Of a stretch of 64,000 nt of DNA, positions 22,754-34,232 are shown in pieces (the first letter of the stretch is position 1; each line of letters opens with the position of its first letter). This stretch comes from Monosporascus cannonballus. Lineage: Eukaryota > Ascomycota > Sordariomycetes > Xylariales. The position numbers and the translations under genes were made by a program. The notes under the pieces were generated by a model that did no database searches, was not told the origin of the DNA, and saw only the letters and a list, made by a program, of their open reading frames with translations. The stretch lies in the NCBI GenBank assembly GCA_004154925.1, contig QJNS01000752.1:310001-374000 (forward strand). Reading direction: 5' to 3'.

Positions 22754-23334
22754 CTAGGAGTAAGCAACCTGCCACGTCTCTCGACTATCCACCGCACCGA
22801 CGGTACTGACATGAACCTATCGACCGTTAGATTATAACTCTGCAGACAAGCGAGTCCGCCGAATACCTGAAGACGAATACGACGAAACCCTGATCATGGG
22901 AGAGTTTGCTGTTCTCAAATATGTTCTTTCGCAGGAACTTCTCTGTACGCTCGTAAAGAGAAACTAGCAGCTTCTTAGCTGGGAGTTGGGGACGCATAAA
23001 CCGGTGTTCTGGTCATGATAATGCATTTGTTACCAAGCATGAGGGTGCCATTCGAGTAGTTTCGAGGATGCCGGCATCTTAGGAGTTTTTTACCCTGATA
23101 CTACGACTTAATACATGTAGGTTTCGCAGAATGACATCTGAAACAATCTCATCGCTCCCCAGTGCAAAATATTGACTTGCGGCGTGCTTTTATGTGTGCG
23201 TAGAGGATACAGATTACTTGGCGGTGTCTGCGCAGCTTCGACGGGATCCAGTAACGATTGATTAGGGAAACCGGTTCTGGCACAGCAATAGTGCTGAAGG
23301 GGACCTGGGGTGCGTATTTCTTTATCCAAATCTA

Positions 23335-23512
23335 TGAGACCCTGACATCACACACTGAAGCATATAACTGAAGAAGGTGTATTAACAGGTTGCTTAACCT
23401 CTAGAAGGTCCTAGATAGAAGGTGAGGGTAGCGAACCCTCCTTTTATACACGTAAATACAGCTGTGGCTGAGAGGAAAAGGTACCAGGGGTATATAAAGT
23501 AATCTCCGCTAG
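23335..23512 (+). repeat. LTR-like direct repeat, copy R1
   Basis: Begins TGAGACCCTGACATCACAC and shares AAGCATATAACTGAAGAA, ACCTCTAGAAGGTC and TAGAAGGTGAGGGTAG with R2, ending near CCGCTAG. R1 and R2 are direct repeats about 0.45 kb apart, arranged like the LTRs of a very small non-autonomous (TRIM-like) element. Confidence 0.8.
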
Positions 23513-23965
23513 GGCTGACTGGCGTTGTTAGGTCTGACAAAATCCTTGCATGGCTTTATGGCTATTTCCTGGGCAACATATATCCTATCCTTCTGATGGT
23601 ACTCCCTGAAGTTATTTTACGTGCTATTGAGGTTCTTCTAAACGGGCCAAAATATGCTGTGTGGTCACGGTGGATGCCTACCGTACAAGTAATCAACGAA
23701 GCCACTGGAAATATCTCGATCTTAACGCGGTGGCAGCCTTGCGTAAACTTATTGACAGAATAGGTCACCGGCGATTGGAGGATTGGAGACGGAACAAGGT
23801 GCTGCCCTGGAAGGGTTTGCATGGGAAAACGTATAGGGTACGCCCAAGGAATGTCGCCTAAAATTATATGAAAGCTATAGACTTCCTGCAACTGCTTGGG
23901 CGATAGCGGCTTATATATACGAATGAATAATCGTATTAACTAACAGATCGTTTGCTTATTATTCC

Positions 23966-24184
23966 TGTGAGACCCTGCATCACACACAGAAGCATATAAC
24001 TGAAGAAAAGGTGTATTAAAGGTTGCATGACCTCTAGAAGGTCTTCTATAGAAGGTGAAGGTGGTGAACCCTCCTTAAATACAGATAAAAACAGTGGTAC
24101 CCAAGAGATAATGATACCGGAGTAGCCGAAGCAATTTCCACTAGCTTGTTAGCTAACTAAGCCATGGCGTAGCTAGGTTCAACA
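23966..24184 (+). repeat. LTR-like direct repeat, copy R2
   Basis: The most complete copy, about 219 bp, opening TGTGAGACCCTGCATCACAC and ending GGTTCAACA, that is TG...CA as in an LTR. Similarity to R4 continues through its right third (AGCCGAAGCAATTTCC against GGCTGAAGGTAATTTCC). Confidence 0.75.
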
Positions 24185-24996
24185 ATTCCACATTTTCCAT
24201 TATTTAGTTAATGGTAAAACTAGGAACGTAAAATAGGTACAAAAAATAAGGATCAATTTTTCCTAATCCCGCCACCATAAATAGGGGTAGTCCCAACTTT
24301 ATCGGGAGGAGATCTCCGGACTCCTAGAAGCAACTTACCCCTATTGCTTATGTCTGAGTTCCACTCGCATCGTCCGTATATTTGGCAACCAGTATGAATT
24401 CTAGCATCCATATTCCATCGACGAGCACGCTGCAATTAACCCTAAGCAGTATTTCCCAGCGTCGCTAAAGAAAGGGTGGCCACCTACCAACGCACAGCTG
24501 GACATAGTTCCCGTATATGAGCCCCGGTAGATGCCGAGAAATGAAAACGGGATGTATTATAAGATAATGCGGCAGTAACTGATCGTAAAACGATGTTTGT
24601 ATCCTGTTGTTATACTACTTTGCGGCCTTCTCTACTAACCTGTTTTAATACCATCACCAACGACCCTGTGCTAATTAGTGGACTTTCATCTTCACCACCT
24701 GAGCAGCCGCTCCTAATACACCACCGTCTTCGTCACCTGTCGATACTCACCTAAGCCGATCAACCCCATACTTCTGAACGTTCCTTCTTTCCACTTACAA
24801 ATTTTTCAAACCTTCCAGCGTACTTCACCACAGCTCTGTTCATCCCCATATACGTGCTCTCTAGGAATCCGGATCCGGAAAAGTGGGTCTACCCCTATAC
24901 GCTTCCGGAATAAACAATCCTTTTCTTCCATACGTTGTCATACTGATTAATAATGGAATGATACGCTTAATAATCCATTTATTCGTGTATATATAT

Positions 24997-25035
24997 AGCT
25001 CTGAATTTTCCAGTTGTTGTTGGGAATTCAGAGCT
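24997..25035. repeat. Inverted repeat, perfect 11-bp stem
   Basis: AGCTCTGAATT (24997-25007) and AATTCAGAGCT (25025-25035) form a hairpin with a 17-nt loop, next to a (TA)n stretch. No gene ends close by, so a terminator role is not supported. Confidence 0.6.
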
Positions 25036-26245
25036 TAGGTACATCACAAATATAACACCTTTTCTCACAGCGACCTTATCTCACGTCGCATGTGATGGAG
25101 GCAGACGTCCACATCGCGTGCTTGTTCACGACATACCCCATCGTTTCGACCGTCCTTACTTGAATTGTCTTCACCTCGGTCCTCTACTCCATTTCCCCGG
25201 TGGTGGGGGGGCCAAAGAGATAAGAACCAATCTCCTGTCGCCGCTTGATGTCAAACCTGAAAAATGTGAGGCCCCACACTAGGCGGGACATTATCAGGTC
25301 TTAAATCTCACACTTGATCTCAGCAATCATTTTCGCTCTGTCTTAGCATCACCGTACTTCCGTTCCGGATAATCACTGCGTGTGGTTCGTGGTCGTGGTG
25401 GCGATATCTCCAGGTGAACGAGCTATAGAGCCTTGCGCGCAATAAAACATGATTGGCTGCAATCGGAGTTGCAAACCTCGCCATGGCCGCTTACTGCGTC
25501 CTTGGTGCCATGTTGATTTGCTTGACGTCTTGGCTCGCTAAACATACGTCGTAGCTAGCGAAGGCAAGCATCACGGCGAATGAAATGAGAAGTGATACAG
25601 GGGAGGCTCCAGAGAAATACCTCGAAGCCCAGTCGTAAGAAATCAATGCAGTTCTGAATCGCTAAAAGGCTCGCACTATGAGGAAATCCCAAACTATCTA
25701 CAGATGGAATTGGGTGCTCGAGGTAACTAAAGAGGCGTGCACCTTTTAGTCTGTGAGTACAAGCGTCTGGATCCAAGGGACGAACCATGGGACTGATTGT
25801 TGCTGGGTGCTGTCTCTGTCGGTTTAGGGCTGTAGTTCAGTAAGGTCATTAGCGGGAACTATGTCATTAGAAACACGAAAAATGCAAGCCATCTATTGAT
25901 CAGACTTTAACAGTAATCAGATAGCGTATCGTTGCTGGAGCAGTGTCTGTCTGTTACTTACATGTTCGCAAGGTACTTCATTCATACATAGCCTCTGAAT
26001 GGGAAGGTAACATTACTGATTTCTATGAGGCCTGGTGGTATTCGGAGGGAAGGGGGACTGCATCGGATATGTAAGTATATGTGACGGCTTTGGGCAGGAT
26101 GGGATTACTATCAAGACATGACCTTAGTGGTCCCAACTGAGTGGTACGCTTTGGGGACGGGCCATCCTTAGCCCCGGGATATGCTGGTAGGTAGGTAGTG
26201 GGTCCTATCACCTCTGTTGTACCTAGGGCTTTAGCAGCTGAACAA

Positions 26246-26454
26246 CAGTTGAGCCTTAGCTTAGCCAGATCACCACCTGCGGAAATTACCTTCAGCCGCA
26301 CTTGGTACCATTCTTCTCCTTTTGCAGTTGTATTTACTAGAATTTAAGAAGGTCTCTTACTTTCCATTACTTGTGGGGACCTCTTGGAGGTCAACCTGAT
26401 AATCTATCCTTCTTCAGTTGCAAATGCTTCAGTATGTGATGTCAGGGTCTCGTA
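26246..26454 (-). repeat. LTR-like dispersed repeat, copy R4 (antisense)
   Basis: Read on the minus strand: GAGACCCTGACATCACATAC, then AACTGAAGAAGG, TTGACCTCCAAGAGGTCC and GTAAATACAACTGC, in the same order as R1 and R2, ending near GGCTCAAC. Probably a solo LTR; the minus-strand sequence beyond it shows no recognised coding. Confidence 0.75.
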
Positions 26455-27241
26455 GCCTCTCTCTTCTATCTCAACGACATGTGAGTTATTTGTGGGTATT
26501 ACCGCCGGTATCCGGCATAGTATAATGATGATACACCTGTGATTACTTGCTAAAGTATATATTTCCAATACTCTTTACATCCATACGCTACGGTGTCAAG
26601 CGCACCTTGACGGTACAGGCCCCCTTCTGGATCAGTCTCTACAATTCCCGTTACGGTAATTAGCCAAGCCTTCTCAATAAGGTTCTAAGCCACCCAAGAT
26701 CGGCCTCGAGATTTTATGGCATTCTCGAGTCAGGGCGCCCTGCTTACCCCTTTCTGCCGGATGGCCTTGACTCCAGGACTTGCTGATGAAATAGGAGCCA
26801 CCAAGCACGACCATGCCGGCAGCGTCACCAGGAGCTGATCCGCGACATCTGTCAGGTGTGTTCGAGCAGTTATACCATGGAGAACGCTCCGGTCTTGAGG
26901 ATATCCAATGAAGTGTTTTGTCGCCCGGATGTGAGGGCGGGGGTTACGGGACGAAAAGTTCAGGTATCCCGGGTTCGGGCGCCGCCCTCGCACGTGACGA
27001 GACTTAGAGCAATCGAAAACGGAAGCTATGCCGGCAACACATTGATTACACTTAAAATGTCTGTGTCGGGATTTTAGCCTGCCATTTCTTGAAGCTTACC
27101 CCGCCATTTTTAAAACCCCAAAACACCCCAAGAAACACAAGGCGAGCATGACGTAATTCACCCCTCCTCGGCCGCCGGCTCTACTCCGGTACTTCAGCTG
27201 TCAACAGCTGGTGTGATACAAATTCTCAGGGTTATAGATGA

Positions 27242-27254
27242 AGGGTTAGGGTTA
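27242..27254 (+). repeat. Short telomere-like repeat (two TTAGGG units)
   Basis: AGGGTTAGGGTTA is two units of the usual fungal telomere repeat. At this length it may be chance; it does not mark a chromosome end. Confidence 0.3.
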
Positions 27255-27359
27255 AGGTCCAGTGCACTGGCTAATGACCGAGCAGAGTGGGTCGCCGAGC
27301 ATGGTTTGACCCTTTTTATTTCCAGAGATGCATTGACTACAACACTCAAAATGCAAATG

Positions 27360-27403
27360 CCCTCGTTTTAACGTAGTGAGCTTGCGAACGTAGTGAACGA
27401 GGG
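27360..27403. repeat. Palindrome with inner direct repeat
   Basis: CCCTCGTT (27360-27367) and AACGAGGG (27396-27403) are complementary. Between them AACGTAGTGA occurs twice (27370-27379, 27387-27396). It may be a relic of a transposon end. Confidence 0.5.
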
Positions 27404-27540
27404 TTATTGTGTCGAAAATTTCCTTTCCCTTAGAATAAAATAAGTCTTGGCGCGTCCCAAATAGGAAGGTTTTGGCAACACCTGCCGCAACATTACCGGC
27501 ACCTGGCATGTCCCCATATTTGAACCGTTAACCTGGCCCC

Positions 27541-27588
27541 GGGGGGGGGGGGGGGGGGTGGGGGTTGNNNNNNNNNNGGGGGGGGGGC
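27541..27588. other. Assembly gap (10 N) between poly-G runs
   Basis: Ten Ns at 27568-27577 lie between long G homopolymers. Such a join often marks a sequencing or scaffolding problem, so linkage of the two sides rests on the assembly alone. Confidence 0.95.
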
Positions 27589-28076
27589 CCTGCCAGGAGT
27601 TGTCATACGCCAAAGGCCGGCATGCATGGTTGACATATAGTCGACGTACGGTTAAAGCTATTAAAACGACGGCATATTGTGCTTGCCGCGGTGACGCGGT
27701 AGCCTCACGTTCACTATTGCTATTCGCTGGGTTCAGCCCGCTTCTACAAGTTGGTGGAGCAAGACCAAATGCCACATCCAATCGTAGTAAATGGGGTGTA
27801 AGCCTAGCTGTTTTACCTATGTACTCTATTGAGCACCGTCTCTATAACGGCAGCAGTTGGGCTGTCGTTTTAGTTACCTCCGTTAGTGGATCCAACTCTT
27901 CATAGGTCATATGACTTCGTAAAAATTAAACTTTTTTTTTGGGCCTGAAGGAGGTCACTCTTTCCGGCCGCAGTTGCATCCCATTCTTTGGACGCTGTAT
28001 TCCATTCTCTGGGCCCAGGAGCTTCCATGTTCGACATCCTTTGCACCAAAGTCCAAGACCCATAGGAACAAACATA

Positions 28077-28129
28077 GATGCGCGGGTCCGCGCGGCTTAC
28101 ATAGACACAGCCGTTTCGTCAACTCTTCC
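28077..28129 (+). repeat. Left terminal inverted repeat of the 431-bp element
   Basis: Inverted match to 28455-28507. Confidence 0.88.
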
Positions 28130-28454
28130 TATAATAATATTAACTTAATTTTTATTAAAAAAATTTCAAAAGTTTTCAAAATATATATTATGTTATAGTA
28201 TATTATTTTTGAAAAAATTAGCATACCTTATCTATTATTTACGGAGATATATCGAGTTAAACATTTTAACTTATATTTATTTTGCTTATATAATCTTTAT
28301 TGAATACTAATATAATTTTAAAATTTAATCGATGTTTATTACTGAACAAAAATAGTAATTAACTAATAAAATAAATTAGTATCTTTTCTATATGACAAAG
28401 ATAAGCTATATAATTATTTTAGAGTTTTTATATAAAGAATCTGTTGAGTTATTC

Positions 28455-28507
28455 AGGAGAGTTGACGAAACCGTTTTGTTTACGTAAGCGGCGCGGACCC
28501 GCGCATC
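28455..28507 (-). repeat. Right terminal inverted repeat of the 431-bp element
   Basis: Inverted match to 28077-28129, followed by TA. Confidence 0.88.
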
Positions 28508-28693
28508 TAGTGGGAGCCCGGAGAGCGAAATCTTTTGGTAGCGTTCTCTGTACAGAGTTTACTGTACTACACACATTTTTCGCTTCAATACGGGCAGTAC
28601 GCTCACAACATTCTTCCTACCTTTTTTTCTGTATAAGACCAACCTTGCGAACACCGCTAATTCTCTCGACACGCCGCCGAATCCACGATCACA

Positions 28694-31600
28694 ATGGCTC
28701 ACAACGTCGAGGACGAAGCGCCTCACAACAATTTCGACGTACGTACCATCAGTACCCTGCAGAGGGCTGGGATGGCCAGCCTCGAAACTCACTTGTCCTC
28801 GCTCTCCGCGACTTGCGATCGATCACCCCAGATGGGGCGTGCAGACGCAATCAATTCATAAACCCGAGAAGATTGGATTGGCTGACACTTGGCTCTCTAG
28901 ACCATACTCGTTCTCGACTTTGGCGTGTGTAATTTCGGGAGTCCCTTTCCCCCTCTTTCGGCCTGTCTCAGGAGCCTCGGAGTCGATAACGGAGCTTCAT
29001 TACTGCTGCCTGGCTCCTGAGACCTCTTTAAATGGCAAATGCTGACTCCCGCTGTTGAAGTCTCAAACGAGCCATCTTATCCTGCGTCGGCTTCGGGCTC
29101 TCGGCGTCTTCGCTGAGCTGCTTCCGTGTACCACCAAGGTCACTGATCTGGCATGGAAGCCCAAAGGAATTGTGTTCTCTGGAGGTATGAAGTCTCTTAA
29201 TGCATGGTTTGCACCTGAGGTCTGACTGAGCTACTAGGCCCTTCTTCTGTCTACGACGAGGGCTCGCCCCGTACGATTTCCGTCTCCCGAACGTCCTGTT
29301 ACCTGTACTTATATGTGTAGATGTTGACCCCGCTGTTTTTGAGCTTGATATACCCATTCTGTGAGTGTTTACTACCCATCCCTCAAGTTTCTGAACCTGG
29401 ACTAACACGGAGGTATAGGGGAATTTGGTATGACTTGCTTCAACATCGACACACGGCATGACACTAATACTATTGACCCAGCTATGGTTGCCAGGAGATC
29501 GCATGGCGGATCGACTCAACGAGTGTTGCCCGCGGAGAGGCACGAGGTCTGCAACCCTTGAAACACCGTCTGGAATTATTTCTGACCCTTTCCTCGTAGA
29601 GTATGGCCACGCCGACGTCGACATCGCCAAGGTCAATAGCCATGTCGACCGGCTCTTCGCTGGTTTGGGGGATAGAATTTCTGCGTTCATGTCCCACTTC
29701 GACAAGCTAGTCAGCCTGCCTACGGTGAGTGAAATTAATTCGTATTTCTGGACAACTTACTAACTCTAACAGGGCTTTGTGGTCATTGCTGCCACCCAGA
29801 ACTCAGAGTACGCCGGCATCGCCCATGAGGAGAAGCCCGTCTTTGGTTTGTCTTCCCGAAGCTACCGTTGTGGCCAAGTAAGGGAAGATGCTAACACAAG
29901 GTGACTAGGCGTCCAGTTCCATCCTGAGCTCGAACACGTTCGTCACCCCAAGGCATTACACTAGAACTCCCTCTGACATTCGGATCTAGACACCCCGCGG
30001 AAGCGAGCTCCTCCGCAACTTTAGCATTGATATCTGCGGAGCTCAGCCAAATTGGAAAATGGGCGACTTCGTCCAGCTGGAGATCGCTCGCATCCGGGAT
30101 CTCGTTGGTGACCGAGCACTCGTCCTTGGGGCTTGTAGCGGTGGTGTGGATAGCACTGTAGCAGCGACCATAATGCGTGAAGCCATCGGGGACCGCTTTA
30201 AGGCCATCGCAATCGACAATGGATGTATGCGTTTCAATGAGTGCGAGGAGATCAAGGAGACGCTCGGAAAACACCTTGGCATCAATCTCACAGTTGTCGA
30301 GGCTGGCGAGCTGTTCTTGAGTCGTCTTGCGGGTGTTTCTGATCCCGAAAAGAAGCGGAAGATTATTGGGTCGACTTGTGCGTACTTCAAGCTGTCTTGG
30401 ATGGGTTAGTGACAGTGGTACTGACTACATCGAAGTCATCGATCTGTTCGAGAAAGAGGCTATCAGGGTATGCTCAACTTTCTCCGACGGTCTATGTGGC
30501 TTGCTAACAGGACTCGCAAGATCGAGAAAGAAGCAGAGAACACCCCCAACACCGGGAAGGTGGAATGGTTTTTGCAGGGGACACTGTACCCTGACGTGTA
30601 AGTTGTTTTGAGCTAATTGCTGAGTCCAAGCTAATAGCATTTCAGTATCGAGTCTTTGAGCTTCCGAGGCCCTTCGGCCACTATCAAGAGTAAGCGAGTC
30701 AACGAAGCCTCGGGAGCAGAAGACTGCCCCACGGAGTCGTGCAAAGGAAGAAGCGGACAAAAGCTGACATTGGAGGATAGCTCACCACAACGTAGGCGGT
30801 CTGCCTGAGGTAAGCAATATCAACACCCCCAACACGAAAGAATCTTAACTAACCAGCATGTAGCGGATGATGAACGGCGTAAGTCGAACTACCCTGGCAG
30901 GGTTTGATTTACACTGACTAATATGGCTCGTTTAGCAAGGCTTGCGTGTAAGTACACTTTCCATCTTTTCATCATGCAGAGAAGGCTGACGTGACTTCCA
31001 TTACAGCTTATAGAGCCGCTTAAACTTTTATTCAAAGATGAAGTGAGGGTAAGCTAAACTTGAGAGGGTGAATCTTATCTTCAATTATACCAAATACTAT
31101 AGGCAATTGGTCGGCAGCTCGGTATACACGAGTCGCTAGTAAATCGCCATCCCTTCCCCGGTCCTGGCATTGCCATTCGCATCCTCGGCGACGTTACCAA
31201 GAAGCGAGTAGAGATCGCCCGCAAGGCCGACCACATCTTCATCACCATGATCAAGGAGGCTGGCCTTTACGACCAGGTGAGTCGCGTCACACAGGCGAAG
31301 GCGGGCGCAAGCCAATTCTTCTCTCCTAGATATCTCAAGCCTTTGCTGGTCTCGATACTAGCCGTAGTGTTGGCGTTTTTGGTGATAAGCGAGTTTGGGG
31401 CTACATCGTGATTCTCCGCGCTGTTCGTTCCAAAGATTTCATGAGCGCGGAGGTGTTTAACTTCGACAACTCCTTCCTCATGGTGAGTCACCTCTCGGTT
31501 ATACTTCGGGCTCTCCCCAAAAATGGGTCCCAACCCACGAGACCCCACCTAACTGACCTGTCTACCCCAGAATGTTTCGCGCACCATTTGCAATCAGGTA

Positions 31601-31725
31601 GAGGGTGTGTCCCGTGTTGTATATGATTTGTAAGTAAAAGTCTTCGCCTCCATTGGTCTCGAGCCTCAAGCTGACATCGTCTTTCTAGAACCTCAAAGCC
31701 CCCGGGCACTATTGAGCTGGAATAG
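28694..31725 (+). CDS. gua1: GMP synthase (glutamine-hydrolysing), 22 exons
   Basis: Converts XMP to GMP using glutamine and ATP, the last step of purine synthesis to GMP. Exons: 28694-28738, 28901-28924, 29061-29184, 29238-29270, 29321-29360, 29419-29427, 29482-29546, 29600-29724, 29773-29845, 29909-29937, 29990-30369, 30416-30467, 30521-30597, 30646-30689, 30781-30809, 30864-30878, 30936-30947, 31007-31048, 31103-31276, 31330-31482, 31571-31629, 31689-31725. Phases agree throughout and give 546 residues, normal for fungi. The amidotransferase triad is Cys92 (GICYG, split by introns), His184 and Glu186 (FHPELEH). The ATP-pyrophosphatase P-loop is SGGVDS (239-244). The dimerisation domain has [14 protein letters not shown], and the end is [11 protein letters not shown]. 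All introns are GT-AG. The least certain is 30370-30415 (weak GTCGAC donor). The 9-nt microexon 29419-29427 is inferred from GIC. Start context ACAATGG is good. Twenty-one introns are unusual; no broken residue is seen. Confidence 0.93.
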
Positions 31726-32224
31726 GCGGCATGATGGAGGGAAGGCAGACAGAAGATGGATCACTTGCCGGCGTGAGCTGGGAAGAGAGATAGGAATTGA
31801 ATTCTATGGCGTTTGGAGACTCTTCTGGAAAGGCACATAGAGTGGGAAGGGCCGGGGGGTAGAAATCATCGCATCATGATGCTAGCGGCCTTTCGAGGGG
31901 AGACGTAGAGTTCAAATCACGACGTTTGATAGAATGAAAGTGTTCTTCATTGTCTGTATGAGAGCGGCCCGTCTGCAGATGCGGTGATTTCGGTCGCAGT
32001 TTCTGGCGGTGGGTGTAGTGATGATGGCGATAGCGATGATGAAAGTTGCCAGCCCTGGGTCCGTGAAACGATAAAGAAACCAGGTTGCGGCAGCGGACAG
32101 AAATGCCACAGATGGCCCAGTTACTTCGTGATTGTAGATACCAGGTTGCGGAGTGTGACCGCAGCCTTTACGTCAAGTGGCCTCCTGCCCGCGGGCTGCT
32201 CGCTTTTTAAGGTAACTGCCACAG
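31726..32224. other. Downstream region of the GMP synthase gene up to retroelement A
   Basis: About 500 bp that should include the 3' untranslated region. No further gene is recognised; short frames on both strands are shadows, and there is a GAT-rich low-complexity patch near 32,020. The last five bases (32220-32224, CACAG) are the left target duplication of element A. Confidence 0.5.
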
Positions 32225-32599
32225 TGATACGACCCGACAAGCTCCGGTCTCAAGAAACGGTCAGGTAGGGAGCATACGGGCCACCTCCCGGGTCACGTGA
32301 CGGTGATCATTGCCCAGCTAGTGATCATTAGTGATTAAAGGTGATCCCAAATAATCGTAATTATTACCAACGGCGTAATTACGAATAATTAAGCCAAAAA
32401 GGAAAAAAATATATATATTTATTATTTTTATAATTTAAATAACTTTAGTTTATAATATAATATTATTATTTAAAATACTTTTGGTATTACGAAATATAAT
32501 ATGTTATTATATTTATTATTTAGATTTTTACGATATTTTTATTAGCATAAATCCGTTAATTTAAGGTTTAATAATTGGTTAAACCGTATAGCCGTTATA
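32225..32599 (+). repeat. 5' LTR of element A
   Basis: Opens TGATACGACCCGACAAGC and ends GCCGTTATA (originally ...TTACA). Homologous to the LTRs of copies B and C. Confidence 0.92.
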
Positions 32600-34232
32600 A
32601 GTTATAAGTTTTTATTTAATAATACCGTTAAATTTTAAATAATATTTAATATTATTAAAATATCGATTAATATTTAAAAAACCTTTATTTAATAATTTTA
32701 GGTTTAAATTTAGGAATTAAAACGAAAAATTCGATAATTTAGAGTTATATTATTTACTTAAACCTTTTTTGCTCGTATAAAATTAAAAAAATTTAAACTT
32801 TATGATAAAAAAGATAATTTTTAAAACTTCTTAATTTAGGTATACATTTATTTTCGGTTTTTAAACCTTAATAATTTAACGGATACAATTTTAATAATAA
32901 AAGTATACCTAACGGAAAATACGGTTAATTAATTTGAACTTATTATAAGAAATTTCCTGAAAATAAAAAAACCGGATAAAAAAGATTTTATTAATAAGAT
33001 CTTTTTATTTTATATTAATTTCGAAAAATAAATATGCAATAATTTCGGCAATCCGGATAAAAAACGATTTACGGCCTAATAATTCCTATAATTTCGATAA
33101 AAAGAATTTATATTTAAATATATTATAATTTTTTAAAAATTTTGCAACCAAAGCCGGATAAAAAAACGACGAAGCCGATATTTTAATCGATATATTGTAT
33201 AAAGGGTTAAAAATAATATAAAAGATAAAATTATTCGGATTAAATAATTTCTTATTTTAAAATAATATATTATAAAGGTAATTTAAATTAATAATCGATA
33301 ATTTAAAAAATAATAAGAAAAAAAAGATAATATGTTTTACGTTCGAAATATAATAAGTTTAATTAGAGAAAAAAACGAAATATATCTTTTACTTTTTATG
33401 GAACGGTATTAGGATTTATGGAATTTGGCGTTATTTACCGACAAAATTAAAGCTAAATTAAATATTTTAATTATGGTAAAATAGGATATAAAGTTTATAA
33501 ATACAAAAAACCTAAAAAGTTACGATAGAATAATTAGACCCCTATATCGGAAAAATAATCCAGGAATAAGTAAGAAAACGATAATAAAGTTATTAATATA
33601 ATTTAAATCAAATATATATTAGGCTTATAACAAAAAGTCCAATAAGAACCGTTACGATCAGAAATTCGATAAAAAATGCAAAAAGCCAGAAAGCTGGCTT
33701 AATAGGCATTACGAACATAACAAAAAACGTTATAAAAATGGTTACGCAAATATTAAAACTAAATAGAAAAATTTATTCCGGAACTTTTAATTAATACGGC
33801 AAAATGTATGCTATATATTCTCGACGATAACAATATCCCGATTACGAAAAATGGAAGTAATATATTTATAAACGAATTACCCGTATATATTATAAGAGAT
33901 TTGATTTTTTAAATCGTACCGGAAATAATGAAAATAATAAGTAATAATATTAATATTTTCAAATTATAGGCTTAAAAAACGTCCAATAATTAGCCGAAAT
34001 AAAAAGTTAACCCGAAAAAAAGTAATATTTATAAGAAAATTTTTTTGTTATTATGGATAATATAATTATTAAACGGAAAAAAAGTTAATTTAACGTACGG
34101 TAAAAAAAACATTATTAAAAAGTTATTACGGATTTCCATTTTTAATTAATATTTATTACGGATCTTTAAAAAAATTATTAAGGAAAAAATACGTTAATTT
34201 ATAAAAGATTTCTGGAACGATAGCTAAGATAA

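Larger units (their letters stand above)
23333..24184 (+). mobile_element. Possible TRIM-like mini-retroelement (R1 - about 0.45 kb - R2)
   Basis: Two direct LTR-like repeats bracket a short interior that holds only a 66-codon frame of no known family. No primer-binding site, polypurine tract or clear target duplication could be fixed, so two independent solo LTRs lying close together remain possible. Confidence 0.45.
22754..28076. other. Gene-poor stretch with repeat copies, a hairpin and an assembly gap
   Basis: No gene is recognised. It contains repeat copies R1, R2 and R4, a strong hairpin at 25.0 kb, short telomere-like and tandem motifs at 27.2-27.4 kb, and the N gap. The frame across the gap (27,404-27,905) is not credible because it runs through poly-G and Ns. 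Confidence 0.5.
28077..28507. mobile_element. 431-bp TIR element (MITE) upstream of the GMP synthase gene, TA target duplication
   Basis: The left end GATGCGCGGGTCCGCGCGGC and the reverse complement of the right end GATGCGCGGGTCCGCGCCGC are inverted repeats of about 52 bp, both running on to TTTCGTCAACTC. TA flanks both ends (28075-28076, 28508-28509), pointing to a Tc1/mariner-type transposase acting in trans. The interior (about 28,130-28,450) is extremely AT-rich and non-coding. The right end lies 187 bp before the GMP synthase ATG, so it may sit in the promoter. Its ends differ from those of the 864-bp element. Confidence 0.9.

Noticed and set aside
27404..27905. Frames on both strands crossing the N gap
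   Set aside because: They run through Ns and poly-G, so the translations mean nothing.
29028..29705. 225-codon minus-strand frame
   Set aside because: It is the antisense shadow of the GMP synthase exons and introns; the plus strand has the conserved enzyme.
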